Source: Nocardiopsis trehalosi NBRC 14201
GTDB lineage: Bacteria; Actinomycetota; Actinomycetes; Streptosporangiales; Streptosporangiaceae
Assembly (NCBI RefSeq): GCF_001552555.1
Contig: NZ_BCRK01000033.1
Span: 1 to 41,782, forward strand
Direction of reading: 5' to 3'
DNA: 41,782 nt
Part shown: one piece after another, positions 7,771-15,659 of the stretch
Layout: each line of letters opens with the position of its first letter
How positions within the stretch are numbered: position 1 is the first letter of the stretch
Position numbers and translations under genes: made by a program
Notes under the pieces: generated by a model
The model's database searches: none
What the model was told of the DNA's origin: nothing
The model's input: the letters and a program-made list of their open reading frames with translations, nothing else

Positions 7771-8715
7771 ATGATCGATGTGCGGCGGCTGCAGCTCCTG
7801 CAGGCGCTCGACCAGCACCACACGGTGGCCGGCACCGCGGAGGCCCTCAACGTCACCCCGTCGGCGGTCTCCCAGCAACTCGCGGCGCTCGCCCGCGAGA
7901 CCGGGGTCACCCTCGTGGAGCGCAGCGGGCGCCGGTTCCTCCTCACCGGGGCGGCGCGCGTCCTGCTGGAGCACGCCGGGGTCATCTTCGCCGAGATGGA
8001 GCGCGCCGAGGCCGACCTCGCCCACTACGCCGAGGGCGGCGTGGGCGTGGTGCGCGTCGGCTCGTTCGCCACCGGCATCTCCGACCTGCTCGCCCCGGCC
8101 GTCGCCGCGCTGCGCGCCAGCCACCCCGGGTGGCGGTTCGAGATCGTGCAGGCCGAACCCGAGGAGAGCACCGAGATGCTGCGCACCGGTGCCATCGACC
8201 TCGCCGTCACCATGTCCTCGCCGCACCTGCCGCCCAGCGGCACCCGCGAGTTCCGGTTCGACCCCGTCATGGTCGAGCCGTTCGACGCGGTGCTGCCCTA
8301 CCACCACCCGCTGGCCGCCTGCACCGACCTCGAACTGGGCGCCGACCTCGCCGACGCCGACTGGATCATGTCCGGCCCCGGGTCGGCCTGGTACGACTGC
8401 GTCACCGCCGCCTGCAACCAGGCCGGGTTCCAGCCGCGCATCGTGCACACCGTCGACGAGTTCAGCGCCGTGTTCGCGCTCGTCCAGGCCGGCCTGGGCG
8501 TGGCGCTGATGCCGCGCCTGGGCTGGACCGGGCTGCCCGCCCCGCACGTGGTCATCCGCACCGTCCGCAACACCGCCCGGCGGCACATCATCGCGCTCAG
8601 CCGGGCCGGCGCCGACCCCGAACCCCTGCTCACCGCGGTGCGCGAGGCGGCCGGCAAGGTCCCCGTGCCGTCGGTGGCCCCGCTGCTGGTCCCCGGCTCC
8701 GCCGGCACCGGCTGA
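7771..8715 (+). CDS. LysR-family transcriptional regulator
   Basis: Protein of 314 residues, normal LTTR length. The winged helix-turn-helix lies at about 3-62: LQLLQALDQHHTVAGTAEAL then NVTPSAVSQQLAALARETGV. The substrate-binding domain starts at about residue 90 (VRVGSFATGISDLLAPAVAAL) and shows the usual two-lobed repeat through VQAGLGVALMPRLGW. No target gene is obvious: it is not divergent from another gene, and the next gene is a second LysR in convergent orientation 21 bp away. Confidence 0.94.
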   Translation: MIDVRRLQLLQALDQHHTVAGTAEALNVTPSAVSQQLAALARETGVTLVERSGRRFLLTGAARVLLEHAGVIFAEMERAEADLAHYAEGGVGVVRVGSFATGISDLLAPAVAALRASHPGWRFEIVQAEPEESTEMLRTGAIDLAVTMSSPHLPPSGTREFRFDPVMVEPFDAVLPYHHPLAACTDLELGADLADADWIMSGPGSAWYDCVTAACNQAGFQPRIVHTVDEFSAVFALVQAGLGVALMPRLGWTGLPAPHVVIRTVRNTARRHIIALSRAGADPEPLLTAVREAAGKVPVPSVAPLLVPGSAGTG

Positions 8716-8736
8716 TCCCGCCGCCGGGGCGCCGCC

Positions 8737-9678
8737 TCACCCCTCGGGCAGCGGCGGCACGTCCCCGGTGCCGTCGAGCACGTCGCGCGCCGCGTCGCGC
8801 AGGTAGGCCGCCACCAGGCGGATCGGCCGCCACGCCCACCCGCCCCGGCGCCCCGCCAGCGACACCCGGCGCACCCCGCCCAGGTCGCCCAGCGGGGAGT
8901 GCACGACGCCGCGCCGGGTGGCCGCCGCCAGCTTCGGCATGACCCCCACCCCCAGCCCGGCCGCCACCACCTGCTCCACCACGTCCAGGTTGTCGATGCG
9001 GTGCCGGATGCGCGGCGCGAACCCGGCGCTGGCGCACAGCCGCCGTACCAGCTCGTCCTCGTCGCTGCCCCGCGAGTTGGCGATCCACGACGCGTCGGCC
9101 AGCGCCCGCAGCCGGCGCCGCGTCATCGGCCGGCTGCCGCCGGAGGAGGACCCCGAGGGCTGCGACAGCAGCAGCGGCTCGGTGCCCACCGGGTGCAGCG
9201 CCAGCGTGTCGGGGAACCGGCGCGGCACCAGGCTGTACTCGTACACCAGGCCCACGTCCGCGCCGCCCGTCTGCAGCAGCTCCAGCGCCTCGTCCGGCTC
9301 GTGCTCGATCAGCCGCACCTCGATGCCGGGGTGGTCGGCGCGCAGCCGGCGCAGCGCGGGCAGCACGATCGGCGGGCCCACGCTGATGAACGTCACCAGG
9401 TCGACCCGGCCCGCCGCCTCGCCCCCGCCCGCCAGCTCGTACTCGGCCGCCTCGACCCGGGCGAGGATGTCCACCGCCAGCTCCGCCAGCCGGTGCCCGG
9501 CCGGGGTCAGCCGCACCCTGCGGCCGTCGGGCGCCAGCAGCGGGACGCCCACCTCGCGCTCCAGCACCGCGAAGTGCTTGGACACCGCCGAGGTGCCCAT
9601 GCCCGCGACCTCGCCGACCGCCGCCATCGTGCCCAGCCGGTCCAGCTCCACCAGCAGGCGCAACCGAGTCAGGTCCAT
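8737..9678 (-). CDS. LysR-family transcriptional regulator divergent from an EamA exporter
   Basis: Protein of 313 residues. Helix-turn-helix at about 1-60 (LRLLVELDRLGTMAAVGEVA, then GMGTSAVSKHFAVLEREVGV), and the effector domain from about 90 (VDLVTFISVGPPIVLPALRRL) to VVAAGLGVGVMPKLA. It diverges from the EamA/RhtA-type exporter, and the 71-bp gap carries an inverted repeat, so it probably controls the exporter and itself. Its ATG is preceded at 6 nt by TAGTTT (9685-9690) with no ribosome site, again a leaderless arrangement. Confidence 0.94.
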   Translation of the reverse strand: MDLTRLRLLVELDRLGTMAAVGEVAGMGTSAVSKHFAVLEREVGVPLLAPDGRRVRLTPAGHRLAELAVDILARVEAAEYELAGGGEAAGRVDLVTFISVGPPIVLPALRRLRADHPGIEVRLIEHEPDEALELLQTGGADVGLVYEYSLVPRRFPDTLALHPVGTEPLLLSQPSGSSSGGSRPMTRRRLRALADASWIANSRGSDEDELVRRLCASAGFAPRIRHRIDNLDVVEQVVAAGLGVGVMPKLAAATRRGVVHSPLGDLGGVRRVSLAGRRGGWAWRPIRLVAAYLRDAARDVLDGTGDVPPLPEG

Positions 9679-9684
9679 CCACCG

Positions 9685-9719
9685 AAACTACACGGTCCGT
9701 CCACCAACGCTCCGTGGAC
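9685..9719. promoter_or_regulatory. LysR operator and promoter region
   Basis: GTCCAC (9699-9704) and GTGGAC (9714-9719) form an inverted repeat with a 9-bp gap, overlapping the LysR T-N11-A pattern. The minus-strand -10 TAGTTT of the LysR gene is at 9685-9690, so binding here would affect both genes. ACGGTCCGT at 9692-9700 is a further small palindrome. Confidence 0.5.
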
Positions 9720-9749
9720 AGAAACAAACGTCGCGGCTGCAATGGGCGG

Positions 9750-10742
9750 GTGATCATCTCCCTTCCCTTCAGCCCCCTGCGGCGTGTCCGCGTCCCGGCC
9801 CCGCTGCTGCTGCTCGCCGGGATGTTCGCCCTGCACGCCGGCAGCGCCCTGGCCGTGCGCGCGTTCGGCGACGTCGGCTCGTTCGGCGTCACCTGGCTCC
9901 GCCTGACGTGGGCCGCGCTGCTCCTGCTCGCCCTCAGCGGCCGGTCGCTGTGGACGGCGGTCCGCCGCGCCACCCGCCGTGAGCTGGGCGCCGTGGTGAT
10001 CCTGGGCACAGTGAGCGCGGGGATGATGGCCCTCTACTCCGAGGCGACGGCGCGCATCGACCTCGGCACCGCCACCGCCCTGGAGTTCCTCGGCCCGCTC
10101 GCGGTCGCCGTCATCGCCATGCGCCGCCGCCGCGAACTGGTGTGGATCGGCGCGGCCCTCGCCGGGGTGCTGCTGCTGACCCGCCCGTGGGCGGGGCTGG
10201 TCGACCCGGTCGGCATCGCCCTGGGCGCCGCCGGTGCGGTGTGCGTCGCGCTCTACATCGTGCTCACCCAGCGGGTCGGCACGAGCTTCCGCGCCGTCCA
10301 CGGGCTGGCCCTCGCGCTCACCGTGTCGGCCGTCCTCATGGCCCCGCTGGGCGCCCCGCGCGTGGCCGCCGACGGCGACGCCCGCCTGCTGCTGGTCACC
10401 CTCGGCATCGCGCTGCTCTACCCGCTGGTGCCGTTCCTGCTGGAGATGATGGTCCTCCAGCACATGAGCCGGACCGCCTACAGCACCTTCGTCAGCATGG
10501 AGCCCGCGATCAGCCTGGTCATGGGCCTGCTCCTCATCGGCCAGACCCCCGCCGCCGTCCAGGTCGCCGGGATGGCGCTGGTGGTGGTGGCCGGCCTCGG
10601 CGCGGCGCGCGGCGACCGCGGCGCCTACCCGCAGACGGCCGCCCCGCCCGCCCCGCCCGAGGCGGAGCCCCGGGCGGCAGCCGGGCCCGCCGACCCCGGC
10701 CCCGGACCGGCGGCCGCGCGCGAACCGGAGCCGGTGTGCTGA
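9750..10742 (+). CDS. EamA/DMT-family transporter (RhtA-like exporter)
   Basis: Predicted 10-helix inner-membrane exporter, 330 residues. Two EamA repeats are visible: the first from LLLLAGMFALHAGSALAVRA to VAVIAMRRRRELVWIGAALA, the second from VGIALGAAGAVCVALYIVL to SLVMGLLLIGQTPAAVQVAG. The pattern AFGDVGSFGVTWLRLTWAAL and FVSMEPAISLVMGLLL resembles RhtA (threonine/homoserine export). The C-terminal 45 residues are Pro/Ala-rich and disordered. I prefer GTG 9750 over GTG 9714, because the latter overlaps the LysR inverted repeat. Probable target of the divergent LysR. Confidence 0.92.
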   Translation: MIISLPFSPLRRVRVPAPLLLLAGMFALHAGSALAVRAFGDVGSFGVTWLRLTWAALLLLALSGRSLWTAVRRATRRELGAVVILGTVSAGMMALYSEATARIDLGTATALEFLGPLAVAVIAMRRRRELVWIGAALAGVLLLTRPWAGLVDPVGIALGAAGAVCVALYIVLTQRVGTSFRAVHGLALALTVSAVLMAPLGAPRVAADGDARLLLVTLGIALLYPLVPFLLEMMVLQHMSRTAYSTFVSMEPAISLVMGLLLIGQTPAAVQVAGMALVVVAGLGAARGDRGAYPQTAAPPAPPEAEPRAAAGPADPGPGPAAAREPEPVC

Positions 10743-10749
10743 AGAACAC

Positions 10750-10779
10750 GCGGGGGCCGGGGCGCCGCCCCGCCCCCGC
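10750..10779. terminator. Bidirectional hairpin between the exporter and the small HTH gene
   Basis: Stem GCGGGGGC/GCCCCCGC plus GGGGC/GCCCC, 13 pairs with one bulged C, loop GCC. It separates two convergent genes. Confidence 0.7.
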
Positions 10780-10782
10780 TGT

Positions 10783-11013
10783 TCACCGCTCTCCCCGCCG
10801 CCCCCCGTACTTCTTGTGCACCGCCTGCTTGCTGATGCCGAGCACGGTCGCGATCTCACTCCAGGTGAACCCCTGCAGGCGGGCGCGCCGGACGTGCACC
10901 GCCTCCAGCCGCTCGACCTCGGCCTTCAGCCGCACGGTGGCGGCGAGCGCCTCGATCGGCGCGGCGTCGTCACGCACCGACGCGGCCAGCGGGGTGATCC
11001 GGTCGTCCTCCAT
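10783..11013 (-). CDS. Small helix-turn-helix protein
   Basis: A 76-residue protein. Its second half carries a clear helix-turn-helix, GFTWSEIATVLGISKQAVHKK, of the kind seen in sigma-70 region 4 and AsnC-like proteins; the first half is an amphipathic helix (LKAEVERLEAVHVRRARLQ) that may dimerise. Proteins of this size are common in actinomycetes and largely uncharacterised. I chose ATG 11013: TAGGTT lies 7 nt upstream and there is no ribosome site, so it looks leaderless. It diverges from the Vps62-like gene, 111 bp away, and could regulate it. Confidence 0.85.
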   Translation of the reverse strand: MEDDRITPLAASVRDDAAPIEALAATVRLKAEVERLEAVHVRRARLQGFTWSEIATVLGISKQAVHKKYGGRRGER

Positions 11014-11108
11014 ACCCCGCAACCTATGCCGTGGACGGCACGCGCGCCACGGCGCCGCCCCGCCCGCCGGGCGCGGCGCGGTGGGACGGGCGGCCCCGCG
11101 CCATCCAC

Positions 11109-11114
11109 TAGGGT
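11109..11114 (+). promoter_or_regulatory. -10 element of the Vps62-like gene
   Basis: TAGGGT ends 10 nt before ATG 11125, leaving at most a few leader nucleotides and no ribosome site. The same hexamer precedes the LysE gene at 30440-30445. Confidence 0.5.
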
Positions 11115-11124
11115 CGGCTCAGAC

Positions 11125-12921
11125 ATGAGCGAGCACACAGATCTGGACCTGCTCCGCGCTTACGAGCCCGTTCTCGCCTACACCCGCGGAGAGCTGTTCT
11201 TCCCCTCAGATGTCGAGGCCTACATCCGCTGCTGCAGCCTGTGGGTGGAGGAGGCCGGCGGGGAACGCGAGGCCGTACCGGCGGGGGAGCTGACCGTCGA
11301 GCGCCTGGGGCGCGCCGAGGCGGAGTGGCCCGACCGGCACAAGCACCTGCGGTTCGTCCAGGAGTCCTCGCTGCGCGCCGAGGCCCGCCGGTTCCGCCGC
11401 ACCGCCCGCCCGGTCATCCCCAAGAGCGGCCGGCTGGCCGCGGTCGGCGTGCTCGGCCGGGTCGTCGACGTGCTGGTCAAGCTCTCCCTGCTCATCCGCG
11501 GCGCCGTGCCCGGCGGGGTCGCGGCGGCCGCCGCCACCCGCTACCGCGACCGGGTCGCCGCAGCGGGCGCCACCTACTACGGGCGGGTCATCCGCGAGGG
11601 CGGCTACGTCGCGCTCCAGTACTGGTTCTTCTACGCCATGAACGACTGGCGCTCCACCTACGGCGGCGTCAACGACCACGAGGCCGACTGGGAGAAGGTC
11701 ACCGTCTACCTGGCCGAGGACGCCGACGGCGGCCTGCGGCCCGTGTGGGTGGGCGCGTCCTCCCACGAGTACCGGGGGGACGACCTGCGCCGCCACTGGG
11801 ACGACCCCGCCCTGGTGCGCGAGGGCGACCACCCCGTGGTGTTCGTCGGCGCCGGGTCGCACTCCCACCAGATGCTGCCCGGCGACTACCTCATCCAGGT
11901 CGACCCGGCCGTGCTGCGCGGCGTGGTGCGGTTCTGGCGCCGGCTGTCCAAGCGGCTGCTGCCCCGCGACAGCGCCATCGTCCGGCACGGCATCGGCGTG
12001 CCGTTCGTCGACTACGCCCGCGGCGACGGCACCCGGGTCGGCCCCGGCGCCGAGCACGCGTGGACGCCCGTCCTCATCGACGACACCACCCCGTGGGTGC
12101 GCGGGTTCCGCGGCCTGTGGGGCCGCGACACCCGCGACTGGTTCGACGGCGAGCGCGCCCCCAGCGGCCCCCGCTACGAGCGCGACGGCACCGTGCGCCG
12201 CTCCTGGGCCGACCCGCTGGCCTGGGTCGGCCTGCAGAAGGAGCCGCCCACCGAGGAGGCGGCCCGCGCCGGCCTCGCCGAGCACCTGCGCACCCTGGAG
12301 GAGGAGATCTCCGCCGCGGACGCCGAGATCGCCGCCGGCCGCGCCGAACTCCGCCGGCTGGCGTCGGCCCGCTCCGTGCTCTCGCGCGAGGCGGGCACCG
12401 GCCGCCAGGCCCGCGAGTACGGCGAGAAGGTCGACCGCGCCGAGGCCGACCTTGCCGCCGCCTACCGCACCCGGTCGCTGCTCGCCGACGAGTGCGACGT
12501 GCTGCGCGCCGCCCTCGCCGGCGACGCCCCGGTCCTCGCCGGACCCACCGCGCACCTCAAGTCCCCGCACCTGCCCTACGCCTCCGGCGAGCAGCGGCCC
12601 ACCCGGTTCCTGCACGTGTGGGCCACCCTGAGCACCCCGCTGCTCATCATCGCCCTGGGTGCCATGCTCTTCCTGCACGGCCCGTTCACCGTCCCCGCGA
12701 TGATCGGCGTGGTCCTGGTGTTCGCGATGGTGGACGCGTTCGCCCGCAGCAAGCTGATGTCCTTCCTCACCGGCCTGGCCGTGCTCATCGTGGTGGTGGC
12801 CGTCATCGCGGCGATCATCGCGGCGTTCCTCGCCAACTGGCGGGTCGCCCTGCTGGTGCCGCTGGCGGCCGTCGTCGTGGTGCTGCTCGTCGTCAACGTC
12901 CGCGACCTGCTGCGCCGCTGA
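11125..12921 (+). CDS. Vps62-like (DUF946-type) domain protein with coiled coil and four C-terminal membrane helices
   Basis: Protein of 598 residues. It opens with YEPVLAYTRGELFFPSDVEA (13-32), then LQYWFFYAMNDW (164-175) and NDHEADWEKVTVYL (183-196), followed by GSHSHQMLPGDY. This is the pattern of Vps62-related proteins (LQYWFFYxxNDW...NDHEGDWE), whose biochemical role is unknown. Residues about 378-470 form a Glu/Ala/Arg coiled coil. The last 105 residues contain four hydrophobic segments (from about STPLLIIALGAMLFLHG to VALLVPLAAVVVVLLVV), so the soluble domain is tethered to the membrane from its C-terminus. It stands alone, divergent from a small HTH gene. I cannot assign a function. 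Confidence 0.88.
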   Translation: MSEHTDLDLLRAYEPVLAYTRGELFFPSDVEAYIRCCSLWVEEAGGEREAVPAGELTVERLGRAEAEWPDRHKHLRFVQESSLRAEARRFRRTARPVIPKSGRLAAVGVLGRVVDVLVKLSLLIRGAVPGGVAAAAATRYRDRVAAAGATYYGRVIREGGYVALQYWFFYAMNDWRSTYGGVNDHEADWEKVTVYLAEDADGGLRPVWVGASSHEYRGDDLRRHWDDPALVREGDHPVVFVGAGSHSHQMLPGDYLIQVDPAVLRGVVRFWRRLSKRLLPRDSAIVRHGIGVPFVDYARGDGTRVGPGAEHAWTPVLIDDTTPWVRGFRGLWGRDTRDWFDGERAPSGPRYERDGTVRRSWADPLAWVGLQKEPPTEEAARAGLAEHLRTLEEEISAADAEIAAGRAELRRLASARSVLSREAGTGRQAREYGEKVDRAEADLAAAYRTRSLLADECDVLRAALAGDAPVLAGPTAHLKSPHLPYASGEQRPTRFLHVWATLSTPLLIIALGAMLFLHGPFTVPAMIGVVLVFAMVDAFARSKLMSFLTGLAVLIVVVAVIAAIIAAFLANWRVALLVPLAAVVVVLLVVNVRDLLRR

Positions 12922-12935
12922 CCCGGCGCCGCCGC

Positions 12936-12991
12936 CCGGCCGCCCCCGTGTCAACGCCCCGGTGAACGGCCGCGTCCCAGCGGGCGGCCGG
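12936..12991. terminator. Possible long-loop hairpin after the Vps62-like gene
   Basis: CCGGCCGCCC (12936-12945) pairs perfectly with GGGCGGCCGG (12982-12991), but the loop is 36 nt, so this is a weak call. The rest of the 204-bp gap holds a small imperfect dyad (CTCT-GTCCGG-AGAG near 13053) and the promoter of the next gene. Confidence 0.3.
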
Positions 12992-13125
12992 TCGCGGCCC
13001 CCGCACCGCCGCCGCGACGGTCCCGTCGCGTCCGGCCAGACTTTCCGCTCTGTCCGGAGAGTGGGAGGCCACCCCCCGCGCGGGGTATCAATAGGGCTCC
13101 ACATCCGCGCGCGAGGGGCCGCCAC

Positions 13126-14358
13126 ATGACCGAACCCGGAACCGCCGGCCGTGCGGGGGCGCACGGACCGGCACCGCGCCCCGGCGGCACCGCGGGCACC
13201 GCGGCCGCCTCCGGGCCCGGCACGGTCCCCGCCCCCACCGTCGGCGCCGAGGAGGAGTTCTTCGTCGTCGACCCGGGCACCCGGGTGGCCACCGCCCGCG
13301 CCCCCGAGGTCCTCGCGGCCGCCGCCCGGCCCGGCGGGGCCGCCGGGCGCACCCGCGCCGAGCTGTGCGCCGAGATGACCCGCTACCAGGTCGAGGCCGC
13401 CGGGCCGGTCAGCCGCAACGCCGCCGAACTGCGCGGCCACCTCCTCACCGGGCGGGCGGCGCTGGTCGAGGCCGCCGCCCAGCGCGGCCTGGCGATCGCC
13501 GCCACCGGCACCGCCGTCCTCGGCGACGTCGCGTGCGCCCCGCTCAGCACCGGCGACCGCTACCGGGCCATCGCCGACGCCTTCGGGGCGCTGCGCGACG
13601 CCCACGCGGTCTGCGGCCAGCACGTGCACGTCGGCGTCGCCGACCCCGACACCGCCGTCGCGGCGGCCAACCACCTGCGCCCCTGGCTGCCGACGCTGCT
13701 CGCGCTGACCGCCAACTCCCCGTTCCACCGCGGCCGCGACACCGGCCACGCCAGTTGGCGGTGGTCCACCTGGTCCCGGCTGCCGTCGGCGGGCCCGCCC
13801 CCGCTGCTCGCGTCGGCGGCCGCCCACGACGAGGCGGTCGAGGACCTGCTGCGGTCCGGCGCCGCGCTCGACCGGCGGATGGTCTACTGGGACGTCCGCC
13901 CCTCGGCCCACCTGCCGACCCTGGAGATCCGCGTCGGCGACACCGCCGCCACCGTCGAAGAGGCGCTGCTGGTGGCGGTGGTCGTGCGCGGCCTGGTCGC
14001 CACCGCGCTCGCCGCGGTCGCCGACGGCCACCCGCCGCCCGCCCCCGACGACCGCGTCCTGCGGCTGGCGATGTGGCGGGCCGCCCGCGACGGCCTCGAA
14101 GGGTGCGCGCTCGACCCCGTCACCCGCGCCGTGCTGCCCGCCCGGCGGCAGGCCGAGGCGATGCTCGCGGCCGCGGCGCCCGGGCTGCGCGCGTGCGGCG
14201 AGGAGGACACCGCCCACGCCCTGCTGGGGCGGGTCGTCGCCGCCGGGTCGGGCGCCCGCCGCCAGCGCGCCGCCTACGAGCGGCGCGGCCGCATGGCCGA
14301 CGTCGTCGACCTGCTCGTCCGCCAGACCCGGTTCGGCCTGGCCGCCGCCGACCGGTGA
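13126..14358 (+). CDS. YbdK-family carboxylate-amine ligase (glutamate-cysteine ligase type 2)
   Basis: ATP-dependent ligase of 410 residues. After a disordered 35-residue N-terminus comes VGAEEEFFVVDPGTR, the family's GxEEEFxxxD metal/ATP motif. Also typical are ELCAEMTRYQVEAAG, the AVCGQHVHVGVADPD histidine motif, ANSPFHRGRDTGHASWR and LEIRVGDTA. Relatives make gamma-glutamylcysteine weakly or ligate other amines to glutamate; actinomycetes often have several copies and use mycothiol, so the true substrate is uncertain. GAGGGG provides the ribosome site for ATG 13126. Transcribed alone; the convergent AlkB gene follows 27 bp later. Confidence 0.93.
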   Translation: MTEPGTAGRAGAHGPAPRPGGTAGTAAASGPGTVPAPTVGAEEEFFVVDPGTRVATARAPEVLAAAARPGGAAGRTRAELCAEMTRYQVEAAGPVSRNAAELRGHLLTGRAALVEAAAQRGLAIAATGTAVLGDVACAPLSTGDRYRAIADAFGALRDAHAVCGQHVHVGVADPDTAVAAANHLRPWLPTLLALTANSPFHRGRDTGHASWRWSTWSRLPSAGPPPLLASAAAHDEAVEDLLRSGAALDRRMVYWDVRPSAHLPTLEIRVGDTAATVEEALLVAVVVRGLVATALAAVADGHPPPAPDDRVLRLAMWRAARDGLEGCALDPVTRAVLPARRQAEAMLAAAAPGLRACGEEDTAHALLGRVVAAGSGARRQRAAYERRGRMADVVDLLVRQTRFGLAAADR

Positions 14359-14385
14359 GCCCCGCCCGTGCGGGCCGGCCGCGGC

Positions 14386-15042
14386 TCAGTCGAGCCCGGT
14401 CGCCCGCACGGTGATGTTCAGCCGCCCGGCGTCCAGCCCGATCCCGGCGGGCCCGGTGCCCGGGCGCACGCGCGGCACCCCGTGGTAGGCGGCGCGCGCC
14501 GGGCCGCCGAACACGAACAGGTCGCCGCTGCGCAGCTCCACGTCGGTGTAGGGGCGGGTGCGGGTCTCGGTGTTGCCGAACCGGAACACGCAGGTGTCGC
14601 CGAGGCTGAGCGAGACCACCGGGACGTCGGCGCGCTCGTCGGCGTCGCGGTGCATGCCCATGCGCGCCTCGGCGTCGTAGAAGTTGACCAGCGCCACGTC
14701 GTAGGGCGGGTCGGCGGGGTCCGGCGGCGCCCCGTACGCGGCCTCGACGGCGCGCCGGGCCAGGCGCCCCAGCTCCGCCGGGAACGGGGTGACCGGGGTG
14801 CCGTCGGGCAGCGTCCGGGTATAGCGGTAGGGCTCCCAGTACCGGCCCAGCGCGGCCATCCGCACGCTCATCGTCCCGCCGCGCGGCATCCGGTGGCGGC
14901 GCATCCCGGCCGGGCCCGACGCCCACTCCCGGCACCGCCGCACGAGATCGCGCTGGGCGGCGGTGTCCAGCCACCCCGGCACGTGCACCGCGCCGGGGGC
15001 GACGGCGACCGGCCGGGCCGGGAACAGCGGTTCCTCCTCCAT
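14386..15042 (-). CDS. alkB: AlkB-type 2-oxoglutarate/Fe(II) dioxygenase
   Basis: DNA/RNA repair dioxygenase that oxidatively removes alkyl groups from 1-methyladenine and 3-methylcytosine; 218 residues, the usual length. The nucleotide-recognition lid is followed by VALVNFYDAEARMGMHRDAD, containing the iron ligands His and Asp (HxD) after the conserved NxYxxxxxMxxHxD pattern. Then come SLSLGDTCVFRFG, LRSGDLFVFGGPARAAYHGV (third iron ligand His) and RLNITVRATG with the two arginines that bind 2-oxoglutarate. ATG 15042 has a GGGAG-like site. It lies 102 bp downstream of the lanthipeptide operon on the same strand, but behind two hairpins. Confidence 0.95.
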   Translation of the reverse strand: MEEEPLFPARPVAVAPGAVHVPGWLDTAAQRDLVRRCREWASGPAGMRRHRMPRGGTMSVRMAALGRYWEPYRYTRTLPDGTPVTPFPAELGRLARRAVEAAYGAPPDPADPPYDVALVNFYDAEARMGMHRDADERADVPVVSLSLGDTCVFRFGNTETRTRPYTDVELRSGDLFVFGGPARAAYHGVPRVRPGTGPAGIGLDAGRLNITVRATGLD

Positions 15043-15083
15043 GCCCCCAGTCTCCCCGCAGCGGGGCGCGGCCGCACACGCGA

Positions 15084-15113
15084 GGGGCGGGACGCGCGTG
15101 CGCGCCCCGCCCC
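15084..15113 (-). terminator. Second hairpin downstream of the lanthipeptide operon
   Basis: GGGGCGGG (15084-15091) with CCCGCCCC (15106-15113), extended inward by CGCGC/GCGCG across one A-C mismatch. It lies between the lan operon and alkB. Confidence 0.5.
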
Positions 15114-15116
15114 GGG

Positions 15117-15140
15117 CCGGCCGCGGCACGCCGCGGCCGG
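15117..15140 (-). terminator. Terminator of the lanthipeptide operon
   Basis: A perfect 10-bp stem CCGGCCGCGG/CCGCGGCCGG with loop CACG starts 4 bp after the stop codon of the second precursor gene. Confidence 0.65.
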
Positions 15141-15144
15141 GGTG

Positions 15145-15273
15145 CTACGCGTCGGCCTCGACCGCTCCGGTGAAGCACAGGAGCAGGCTCAGGTAACTGG
15201 CCGAGTACGCGTTCTCGGCGCTCTCCTCGGCGGCCGGGGTCTCCAGCCCTTGCAGGTCCAGGATGAACGTCAT
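15145..15273 (-). CDS. lanA: Class III lanthipeptide precursor, copy 2
   Basis: A 42-residue peptide. The leader begins MTFILDLQGLETPAAEES and contains ILDLQ, the class III leader motif recognised by LanKC enzymes. The core has SYLSLLLC, an exact S-x2-S-x3-C motif, the substrate pattern for a labionin or for lanthionine plus dehydroalanine. It continues with FTGAVEADA, an acidic tail. There is only one Cys, so only one ring system can form. ATG 15273 is preceded by GAAGGAAG. It is 100 bp downstream of copy 1 and shares ILDLQ, TPAAE, ASYLS, LLCFTG and EAD with it, so the two arose by duplication. The leader/core border cannot be read from the sequence. Confidence 0.92.
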   Translation of the reverse strand: MTFILDLQGLETPAAEESAENAYSASYLSLLLCFTGAVEADA

Positions 15274-15331
15274 GGCGCTTCCTTCGTTCGGGGGATGGCG
15301 GCCGGACGGGTCGCCGGCCGCGGCGGGCACG

Positions 15332-15366
15332 GGCCGCCCGGGGGGCGCGGGCCGCCCCGGGCGGCC
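15332..15366 (-). terminator. Intercistronic hairpin between the two precursor genes
   Basis: A perfect 12-bp stem (GGCCGCCCGGGG 15332-15343 with CCCCGGGCGGCC 15355-15366) and 11-nt loop. It could partially terminate or protect the upstream precursor mRNA and so set the ratio of the two peptides. Confidence 0.55.
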
Positions 15367-15373
15367 GGGCGGC

Positions 15374-15496
15374 CTAGGACTCGTCGGCCTCGGCGATGCC
15401 GGTGAAGCAGAGCAGGGCGCTGAGGTAGCTCGCGCCGAGCTCGGCGCTCTCGGCGGCGGGGGTGTCCAGCGACTGCAGGTCCAGGATGAACGACAT
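15374..15496 (-). CDS. lanA: Class III lanthipeptide precursor, copy 1
   Basis: A 40-residue peptide with leader MSFILDLQSLDTPAAE and core SYLSALLC (S-x2-S-x3-C) followed by FTGIAEADES. The ILDLQ leader motif and the ring motif identify it as a LanKC substrate. It has a single Cys; ring Ser residues plus a Thr after the Cys are the only dehydration sites besides the last Ser. ATG 15496 follows AAAGAGAGAG; an in-frame TTG far upstream is not credible. It lies 163 bp downstream of LanKC in the same orientation. Confidence 0.93.
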   Translation of the reverse strand: MSFILDLQSLDTPAAESAELGASYLSALLCFTGIAEADES

Positions 15497-15659
15497 GGTG
15501 CTCTCTCTTTCTGTCGGGGTCTCCGACGGCGCGGAGATGATGCCCGGGCGGAACGTCCGCGGTCCGGGCGGAGATGGACGTCTGTCGTCTGCCAAAAGGC
15601 GCAGTGAGGAGTTGCGGGGTCCTTTCTGTCGGGCGGGACGGTGCGGGCCGGTCCGCCGG

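Noticed and set aside
15374-15595. Longer version of lanthipeptide precursor 1
   Set aside because: The extension begins at TTG without a ribosome site and would put 33 Pro/Arg-rich residues before the canonical leader; ATG 15496 has a proper site.
15620-15640. Repeat of the precursor ribosome-site context (CCGACAGAAAG) just after lanKC
   Set aside because: It resembles the site before precursor 1 and suggested a third, lost precursor, but no start codon or leader motif follows.
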